Shown piece after piece: positions 56,665-64,000 of a stretch of DNA of 64,000 nucleotides (its first letter is position 1; the number at the start of each line of letters is the position of its first letter). The stretch is taken from NCBI GenBank assembly GCA_009760855.2, contig WPIO01000140.1:124001-188000 (forward strand), in the 5' to 3' direction. This DNA comes from Cristatella mucedo (lineage: Eukaryota; Bryozoa; Phylactolaemata; Cristatellidae). Below the pieces are notes generated by a model. That model made no database searches. It saw only the letters and a program-made list of their open reading frames with translations, and was not told the origin of the DNA. The position numbers were made by a program, and so were the translations under genes.

Positions 56665-57080
56665 TTCATTCTTTGGCTCCAGCCTACCAATAAAATGCAC
56701 TCCTCCATCAGGCTAAGCATCATACCACCTGCTTTTACGAATCAGATCGTTTAGCTATACCTCATACGAACCACACATCTTTAAGTGACCCTGCCTTTAG
56801 TTAATATGCTCCCAAAGTCTGTAACTCACTCCTGTCACGACATTCCCCGACTTCAAGACATTTAAAAGAATGTTAAAACGCATATTTATCACATCACTCG
56901 GTGGGTCCGTGGGATTGCTGACAGTGTGCACGCCGATACTAACCACACTTGCATGCTGAACCTGCGCATGTCACATCTAACCATATCATGCTCTTTGACA
57001 TTGAGCATGCTATCACTAACCATTCGATCATTCATCCTTTGCAGCATATGTAAAGTGCATAGAAAGAGATTAAGTTAGTC
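56665..57080 (+). mobile_element. LINE-B 3' part, old
   Basis: Starts ttcattctttggctccagcctacc, passes through the SYAPKVCNSL-like block and 3' UTR, and ends at gtgcatagaaagagattaagttag with the second half of the hairpin lost. Confidence 0.85.
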
Positions 57081-57604
57081 AAAAAAAAGTTTCACCCGCG
57101 GTTGACCTCAGTTTTTGCAAGCCTAAGTCGTACTGCGACTAGGTGTAGAGACACGGTGGACTAAGAACAGGAATTCTCAGTTTTACAATAATATAATGAT
57201 ATTAATTAAACAGAGGCTATACATAGTCTCCTTAGATGAGCATGAGAGAACACTCAATAACCTCTCCCCTTAACAGCCTGATCTATTCGTTCTCATGTCT
57301 TTACATCTATTACATGTAGTACAAGCATTCCTGCTGTTGTGAATGTGCCAAGTGAATGAAAAGAGCCCTTATGAAGTTTTATTAATCTTATTCATATCAA
57401 AACGTGTCTAGTATATTGCCAACACGTTAAGGGTTTGAGATTTTCTTTTTATCGTAATGGCCAGATAAAAGAAAGCTTAATGGTGAAGGTGGCAAGGGCT
57501 GGCGCTACCAAAACCTGTGAAAGCTGCAAGCCGGTCAGCGGGGAAGTCCAAATTCTGGTCACACCAGTGCACTGCCATGCATTTAGGTGACACGTGACTT
57601 AATA
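57081..57604. other. TMEM184 intron 1, unassigned
   Basis: No recognised content. Confidence 0.35.
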
Positions 57605-57690
57605 AATATAAAAATAATAAGCCATTTGTAGAGCATCCTTGGAGAACTAAATCTCTTTCTAGGCACTTTAAACAATAAAGTGCCTAGAAT
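57605..57690 (-). mobile_element. LINE-B tail with perfect fold-back
   Basis: aataataagccatttgtagagcatccttggagaac, then taaatctctttctaggcactttaaacaataaagtgcctag: a LINE-B tail whose internal end is followed at once by its own reverse complement, giving a 12-bp perfect stem (57659-57670 and 57676-57687) with loop aacaa. Confidence 0.8.
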
Positions 57691-58210
57691 GCAGAATGCT
57701 GTGCAATCTTGTGTGCAAAGTACATGGACGACCGGCCTGGGCAAGCTTTGGCATGCAGTGTCAAGGCTGGGGGGAGGGAGAGGACGAGCCGGCCCAGTGC
57801 CCCCTGCCTGGCTGCAACAGAGTCCATCTGCCACAAGTCGACTTTTTACATGGACCCAGCATCCACAACAACTCTTCATTTAAAATACTGCATCTACAAC
57901 GAACTAAAAGTTGCTACATCTGTATTTCCTACGACAAGGTACAAGCATAGTATGCTGCAAGCAAGTCTCACTTAGTTTTGTGTTTTACTTTCCTGTCCTT
58001 ATTTGCTGGTACCACTAGTGTACCTAGGAATACATGGAGATACATAGTGGAGAGCAAGGACATACCCTGTGTTTGCACTACTCCGGCACCCTGAGACACA
58101 CATGCCGATATAAAAACAGGAGCATAAATTATAGCAGCCATTTCTGAACAACGGCTGCAGACACCAAACTTGTCAGATTCCGTATACCTACTAAGTGAGC
58201 AACACTGCTG
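57691..58210. other. TMEM184 intron 1, unassigned
   Basis: Several overlapping short frames at 57680-57975 are shadows of one another; none is recognised. Confidence 0.35.
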
Positions 58211-58345
58211 TCTGTGCACACAATCAAGTGTGCATCAAACCTGACCACTGTCTATGCATTCTTCTGCAAGGGACCGAGTATCTGTGCACACAATCAAGTG
58301 TGCATCAAACCTGACCACTGTCTATGCATTCTTCTGCAAGGGACC
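58211..58345. repeat. 70-bp tandem duplication, two copies
   Basis: tctgtgcacacaatcaagtg at 58211 and 58281. The copies are identical over the 65 bases present in both (to ggacc). Recent duplication. Confidence 0.97.
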
Positions 58346-58446
58346 AGGAACTTCAACAACTGTAAAGAAGGCTCACTGCACGACCCAGATTAATGGTTCG
58401 AGTCCTGCAGCAGGCTATACTTGTTGCTTGCTGCAAGCTCGAGAGA

Positions 58447-58517
58447 TAATAATAATAATAATGCACTTGATAAAGCGCCCTCAGAGAACCCAATCTCTTT
58501 CTAGACGCCTTACATTT
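58447..58517 (-). mobile_element. LINE-B tail (hairpin-only)
   Basis: (TAA)n, tgcacttgataaagcgccctcagagaacc, caatctctttctagacgccttacatttg. About 70 nt only. Confidence 0.9.
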
Positions 58518-58599
58518 GAATCTTCATAAGTTTGAAGGGAAACCAAGTCCCGTTTAGGATAGCAAAGGTCTATAGATGCAGCCAGTGGTTTAAGTCCTA

Positions 58600-59560
58600 G
58601 GCTTGCTACGAGAGATCTCAGGAACTTTGATCTCAACGGTCACTGATCATCCGATGTGCCCTTGAAGTATGAGGTACTCCAACGATCTGCTCTAGGCCCC
58701 ATTCTTTCCATAATTTACACCATCCTCTTTGCTAATGCAATCACCGAGCAAATAAAGATTTTCATTCTAAGGCGATGATGTACACCTCTAACTATACAGC
58801 GATCCTTCCCTACGCTTACAGTACTCATACTGTACCAATAATGCTGCAGCATTAATAGCCAATATCTGCTTGGATGGTAGCTAACTTGTTTAGATTAGAA
58901 GACGATGATACCAATATAATAGAGAAAATCTAGTGTAACACAGAAAGTGGAAAGCCATAACTTCAAAATTGGCTCCACCAGCATCTCTTCCAGTCTTCAA
59001 GTGGAAATTGGCTACCCTGTTCCAAAATGGCTCTTCAATAAATGACGGCATCAGCTCCATAATCAAGTCAGTTAGATTGTAAGTGAGCAACATTGCAAAA
59101 ACTCGGCCCTGCTCAGTAAGGCAATCGTGGCAAAATTTGCCCATGCATTTGTGATATCTCATAAAAAACTCAACATCTCATCCCTTTAGCTAGGCTTGTC
59201 CGTCCCAACTGCCACATCCCATACCAACGTTTGCTGAACTTCACTTGAACCGGCTGCCATTCAAACAACGTGTCGAAGAATTCAAGGTCATTCCACTCAC
59301 TTTTACAACTGCTCATTCTGGCTTGCTGATCCGAGCAACTTATTCCGAGGCCCCCTCAGCCTCCTTACCACCCGCTCGGCTGAGTCTGGTCACTTAACCG
59401 TCCATCTAACCAAAAATAAAATCCACTGAGAGACCATGCCTTCTGTTCCCATCCACCTAAGCTCCAAACTTGCTACCGACTTAACATCCCAACATCTTGT
59501 GACTTGACATTAGAAGCAGAGCTAAAGCCACACAGACATGATCTACACAGCATTTGCTGC
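58600..59560 (+). mobile_element. LINE-B relative, very old
   Basis: Blocks in LINE-B order: tatgaggtactccaacgatctgctctagg (VPQGSVLGP), tgctaatgcaatcaccgagc, tgccaatatctgcttggatgg, aacattgcaaaaactcggccc, ccatgcatttgtgatatctc, accgacttaacatcc. Heavily mutated throughout. Confidence 0.7.
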
Positions 59561-59649
59561 ATCTTTGCGAATCGTCCTTTGTGATCTAAAGCATGAGGCA
59601 AAAACTTGAGCATATCTGTATCATCTACCATCCTTCCTTTCAAGCCTAC

Positions 59650-59700
59650 TTGAAGCGCCTAGAAAGTGAAAGCAGTTTTCTTTGGGTTGTTACATGGACG
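59650..59700 (+). mobile_element. LINE-B/SINE-B hairpin remnant
   Basis: gaagcgcctagaaagtgaaagcagttttctttgggttgttac keeps the hairpin order but much of the pairing is gone. Confidence 0.6.
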
Positions 59701-59884
59701 TCCCGAATATGTATACGTATATGTACAGCGATGCACTTAGCAGCAGAAAAGCAGGCAAAGCTGGCGAATGGAAGAAACTGCTTGAAGAGTAAGACTCTTA
59801 AACAAGAACAAGGCAATGCTGGCTTGCCGGGATTCTATTGTGAGCACTCTACGGCCTGCACCGGAACCCTAATTACTGACTCAC

Positions 59885-60142
59885 CTGATGGCACGTGATA
59901 ACAAGCGCTAGGAATGTGCAGACACCCGACAGTCCTTGTGCTGCTGCTGTCTGTAAAAATATCAGTTGCAGGTCAGACGCCGACCTGTTAACCGTGTCGT
60001 TCTGTGCGTGAAATGAAGGCAATGATGTCTCCAATGAGCTGCCTGCCGAGATTGAGCCTCCATTGATCTTGGCAGTAATAGAATGAACCACATCGACCAG
60101 TGACGTGACAGAAATTCCAAACTGGCTGACAGTAGTTGCCAT
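59885..60142 (-). CDS. TMEM184: TMEM184 exon 1 (coding)
   Basis: 86 codons from ATG at 60142-60140 (MATTVSQFGISVTSLVDVVH) through a poorly conserved, presumably extracellular N-terminal stretch containing NRS and other polar residues, to the first membrane span FLQTAAAQGLSGVCTFLALV and ITCHQ. The donor is CATCAG|GTGAGT, phase 0. The ATG directly follows TTGCAG, so a 5' UTR intron may end there. The frame is open for several codons further upstream without another ATG. The N-terminal ~60 residues vary in the family; the ITCHQ end is diagnostic. Confidence 0.9.
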
Positions 60143-60531
60143 CTGCAACCAAGAAGAATGTGAGGCGAATGCCACAGCACATCGACGGCCAGAGCAGCAC
60201 CGGCAGCAGCATCAGCAGCGGCACGGCTAGTCGACCAACATTATGAACAATTCAAAACTTTAAACAATGACGTCTGTCCAACTGCTCAGTCGAGTCTGGA
60301 ACGCCATTTTCAACAGCGACATTACTGCTACTAATTGCTACACACTTTGCCAACTAATATCCTAGCTTTTCTAAATTTCTTATTTTTTTCGCCAATGTGT
60401 GAGACGAATGCTGTGGGTCATTAAATGTGCATTAAGAGCTGCTGTGGATTAGGCCATAGCAGACACGACTTGTGCAGCAGCTTTCAGCTCCCCCTTTACG
60501 CCGTGCGCGAGCATAAAGGGGGGAGGAGGAG

Positions 60532-60576
<45 letters not shown>

Positions 60577-61140
60577 GCACAAACAAATAACCGGGGTGCA
60601 ATACAAGCTCGTGAGCACATCAAGAATGGAAAAGCACCGAGCAGCAAGTTACAGCCGACGGTTGTCTTCCACTGTAAGAAAACACCACAAAGTTAGTTAG
60701 AGGGACAGTTTTATTTACAAGCAACATTCAGCACGGCTCTTCCAAATCATGTTTTTTGTAGAAGGCCCCTACCAGGATGTTCAAGAGAAACCGAGCAGAT
60801 GACACGATTTCACACCAACCGAAACGATACCCAGCACAGCAATTTTAGTGCAAAGACCAAACGACCGAATAAAAACGCTCACGCTCGCATAGAGGCAAAA
60901 CCTAACAGACCACACATGAGCTTTACAAGCATTAAGGCATATTGCAACTTTCAAAATGACATCAACTGATATAGTAAACAATAAAATTTTGGATGCATAC
61001 GAGCTAAAGGTAGGGTCTACAAAGGATTTGTTGTTGCTAAACGACCTGATTCATAAAAGCAGGTGGTAAGATGCGTAGCCTGGAGGGAAGGTAGAGTGGG
61101 TAGGTCGGCTGGAGCCAAAGAATGAAGGAACCTAAAAGTG
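60143..61140. other. TMEM184 upstream region
   Basis: GC-richer near 60180-60230 (cagcagcaccggcagcagca). A 9-bp stem CCCCCTTTA/TAAAGGGGG lies at 60490-60498 and 60514-60522. No TATA box identified. 60995-61140 shows LINE-B 3' sequence in minus orientation (gcatacgagctaaaggtagggtct; ggctggagccaaagaatgaagg). Confidence 0.35.
60531..60580. repeat. (GC)5(AC)16 microsatellite
   Basis: gcgcgcgcgc followed by 16 AC units, then acgcacgcac. Confidence 0.98.
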
Positions 61141-61164
61141 AAAGGCAGAACCTTGAAGTCGCGA

Positions 61165-61320
61165 GGTACTGCTCGACTGACTCGGCCCCGAGGTCGTGGG
61201 TTCGATTCCTGTGGTGGGCGATTCTATATCGCCACTACAAGCGGCGGTGATAACCGTAAAGGCTCTTCTGTCGCTATACAAAAAGAGGCTGTTTAATCAG
61301 CAAGGATTTATTTATTATTA
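61165..61320 (+). mobile_element. SINE-A inserted in arm 2 of the inverted duplication
   Basis: Head incomplete (ctgactcggccccgaggtcgtgggttcgattcctg), body, aggctcttctgtcgctatac, tail aggctgtttaatcagcaaggatttatttatt. Arm 1 lacks it, so it either arrived after the duplication or was lost from arm 1. Confidence 0.9.
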
Positions 61321-61324
61321 TTTG

Positions 61325-62515
61325 GTGCAGGTCGACTAGAAATGGTATGATGTGGCAACCGATGATCACGACAGACAAGACTAGCTTCAGAGTTGTGCAC
61401 CAGCTTACAGAGTTGTGCACCAGCTGTAAGCACCTGATTGCATATGCTGTAGGCCTGCATGCAGTAAGTTACAGAAGTCAAGGTGGGATTTCACAAATGC
61501 ATGGACCAACTTAGACGTGGTATCCCTGTCTAAACAAGCCCGAGTTTTAGCAATGTTATGTAGCTGAAAGTAGGCAGACTTGGCTGTGGAGCTGATGTGG
61601 TCATTTATATAAAGGCCACTTTGGATGCCTAGATTTTGTGCTGATTCGACATATGAAATGAGATGTACTCGCAGAGTCGATTTTTGCCGTTGGGTTTTTC
61701 AATTTCTGAATCACACTTAGTTTGCCCATAACTAGTAAACTGGTTGTATCACCATTCAATTTAGAAAAAATTGCTGCCATCCGTGTGTGGATGTCATCAA
61801 TACATGAAGCAAGGGAATAGAGAGGATTCGACGAGCAATAGGGCTGGGAGAGATCAAAGCAAAGGTACAGCTGAGTGTCATCTGCATAGAAGTGAAAGCC
61901 TGGACTGGGCCTGGCAATCTCATCGGCTAGAGAACGATTATAAAACGTGAAAAGAAGCAGACCCAGCACAGAGCCATGAGGTACACCACCGTGCTTCAAT
62001 GCTGCCTTGGATTATCTTTGTCGGTTCACATCAATGCCCCGGGGTCTCCCACTTTGATAGGACTCGAACCATTGTGCTGCTGTGCCAGTGATGCCCTGGC
62101 GAGATGAGAGGCGCTCGAGAAGGACTTGGTGATCGATAGCATCAAAACCTGCCGAAAGATTAAGCAAGACAAGAAAAGAGACTGCCCAAGTATGCATTCC
62201 TAAGATGGTTCATTAATAACACCTGTATTCGTGGCAGAGCATGTGGTCTCATTAGCTAGTTACCAAGTGTATATTCAGTATGCCAGTGACCTTTTGTATA
62301 TTGACCGACACTGTGCATGCTGCCATTAACCATATTTGCATGCTAACCTTGTGCACCCACCTCTAACCATTTATGCTTGTTGTCAGTGAGCATGCTACTA
62401 CTAACCATTCGACCATGCTGCCTTTGCAGCAAATGTAAAGTGCCTAGAAAGAGATTGAGTTCTCCGAGGGGACGATAACAAATGTATCAGTATTATTATT
62501 ATTATTATTATTCTC
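61325..62515 (-). mobile_element. Chimeric LINE-B segment, arm 2 of the inverted duplication
   Basis: Reverse complement of 55125-56275 with few differences: GVPHGSVLGLLLFTFYNRSL on the minus strand, the same YADDTQLYLCFDLSQPYCSS, the same spacer, and the same gctggtgcacaactct duplication. Beyond the hairpin the tails differ: arm 2 has the acaaatgtatcagtattatt type, arm 1 the gcacttgataaagc type. Confidence 0.93.
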
Positions 62516-62594
62516 ACCTAATCCTACCCTTCAAAACAAGCTGAGCCGTCCGGTTCTGCCACTTTGCAGGCCCTGACAAATAAGAATATAATAA

Positions 62595-63970
62595 TAATAA
62601 TAATAATGCACTTGATAAAGCGCCCTCTCTTCCTAGGCGCTTTACATTTGCTGCAAAGGGAAACAATATTGAATCGTGAGTAATATCATGCTTGATAAAC
62701 AACATGAACAACGTAGTTAGGCGTGACATGCACAGGGTAAGCATGCAAATTTGGTTAGTGGCAGCATGCATAGTGTCAGCAGGCATAACCCCATGAAGAA
62801 CGAATCACAGGCACCCACTAAATGCTGTCCTAAATAGGTGTGTTTTCAAGTTCTTTTTAAATGTGGTCAGGTCAGGGGATGTTCTGACGCAGGTCGGGAG
62901 TAAGTTACAGGTGCTGGGAGCATACGAACTAAATGCATGGTCTCCATAGGATTTGAGGTTTGTACGAGGTAGTGGTAGACTGTTGGATTCCGAAAAGCAG
63001 GTGATACGATGCTTGGGCTGGTGGGGAGTAGATCTGAGAGATAGGCCGAAGCCAAAGAATGAAGTGACCTAAAAGTGAGCAGCAAAACCTTGAAATCGAT
63101 CCGTTGCTTGACTGGTAGCCAGTCCAGGTCGGCGAAAAGTGGTGTGATGTGGCAACTGTGACGTTCACGACAGACAAGCCTAGCTGCAGAGTTTTGCACA
63201 ATCTGTAATCGCCTGATTGCACATGCCGGTAGGCCAGCAAGCAGCGAGTTACTGAAGTCAAGACGGGATGTCGCGAATGCATGGACCAACTTAAACGTGA
63301 TAACCTTATCTAAACAAGCCCGAATTTTAGCATAGTTATGTAGCTGAAAGAATGCAGACTTGATTGTTAAGCTGTTGTGGTTGTCTATCGAGAGGTCACT
63401 TTGGAATATGACACCTAGATTTCGAGCTGATTCAACAGATATGCTGGCAGAGCCAATTTTGAGCGTCAGACTTTCAGTTTCTGAGCCGTACTGGGTTTGC
63501 CCATGCCTAGTAACTTAATTTTATCATCGTTTAGTTTTAGAAAATTTGCTGCCATCCATGTGCAAATATGATGAATACATGCAGCAAGTGAGTTGAGAGA
63601 ACTCGAGGTGCTCGAAGGCTGGGAGGGAACAAAGCATATGTACAATTGAGTGTCATCCGTATAGAAGTGAAAGCCTAGCAGTCACGTCAGCAAGAGGGAG
63701 AGTATAAACCGTGAAAAGAACCGGACCTAGGAGCCCTGAGGTACCCCATATTTCAGAGGTATCTCGGATGATCTTTGTATATTCACGTCAATACTCTGGA
63801 GTCTCCCACTGAGATATGATCTGAACTATTGTAGAGCAATGCCAGTAATGCCCAGGCGAGATGATAGGTGCTCTAGAAGAGCTTTGTGATCGATAGTATC
63901 AAAAGCTGCCGAAAGATCGAGCAAAACAAGCAGAGACACTCTACCTATGTCTGCATTCCTCTCTATTAAT
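62595..63970 (-). mobile_element. LINE-B, long copy running to the window edge
   Basis: Minus strand: (TAA)n tail, a hairpin region with a small deletion (gcgccctctcttcctaggcgc), UTR, RT end (RLDFSNSLLAGLPACAIRRL, SLASAYLSDLLP), and at 63480-63960 the LKLNDDK, YADD and PQGS regions in broken frames. Confidence 0.92.
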
Positions 63971-64000
63971 CCTCTCTACAAGAATAACAATAGTAGTGCA

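Noticed and set aside
60143-60175. TMEM184 start further upstream in the open frame
   Set aside because: No ATG there (the frame opens on GTG) and TTGCAG directly before the ATG at 60142 suggests an exon border.

Overview
The window is eukaryotic nuclear DNA from an animal. It has spliced genes with GT-AG introns of 1.2-6.2 kb, dense non-LTR retrotransposons, tRNA-derived SINEs and microsatellites, and no prokaryotic-style gene clusters. An invertebrate is likely, but the phylum cannot be settled from what is visible. Apart from a few transposon frames, the long open frames are noise. The two host genes become visible only when short exons between repeats are joined by homology and splice phase.

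Host genes, both on the minus strand. (1) The 5' part of RCL1 (RNA 3'-terminal phosphate cyclase-like protein, a pre-rRNA processing factor) starts at 22571. Four coding exons are at 22439-22571, 16994-17065, 11408-11583 and 6868-6942, covering about the first 152 residues. The rest lies beyond the left edge. (2) A complete TMEM184 coding region (seven-pass membrane protein, TMEM184A/B type) has seven exons from 60142 down to the stop at 36001. They add up to exactly 1401 nt (466 codons plus stop) with all splice phases agreeing. The roughly 13.4 kb between the genes (22.6-36.0 kb) is intergenic and holds the most GC-rich and most unexplained sequence.

Repeats fill introns and the intergenic space. 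LINE-A is an L2/CR1-group element with a 3' end of short ATTAC-type repeats; its best copy, 49667-52480, has recognisable endonuclease and reverse transcriptase domains and only two obvious lesions. LINE-B is a second element of the same group with an (ATT)n/(TAA)n tail and a conserved two-part hairpin at its 3' end; there are more than twenty copies, many cut down to the hairpin. SINE-A and SINE-B are two tRNA-derived families. SINE-B carries the LINE-B hairpin, and SINE-A shares a spaced motif with the LINE-A 3' region, which suggests two parallel SINE-LINE partnerships. Other elements are a decayed Ty3/gypsy pol fragment at the left edge, a decayed hAT transposase (27.7-29.2 kb), a solo LTR with a target-site duplication (38606-39041), and an unclassified ~230-bp repeat found twice.

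The most notable observations are: a perfect 12-bp stem-loop starting 11 nt after the TMEM184 stop codon, with the frame open for 45 more codons; a ~1.15-kb inverted duplication of a chimeric LINE-B segment (55.1-56.3 and 61.3-62.5 kb); the LINE-B/SINE-B hairpin pairing; and a 20-bp perfect fold-back at the head of a SINE-B copy.
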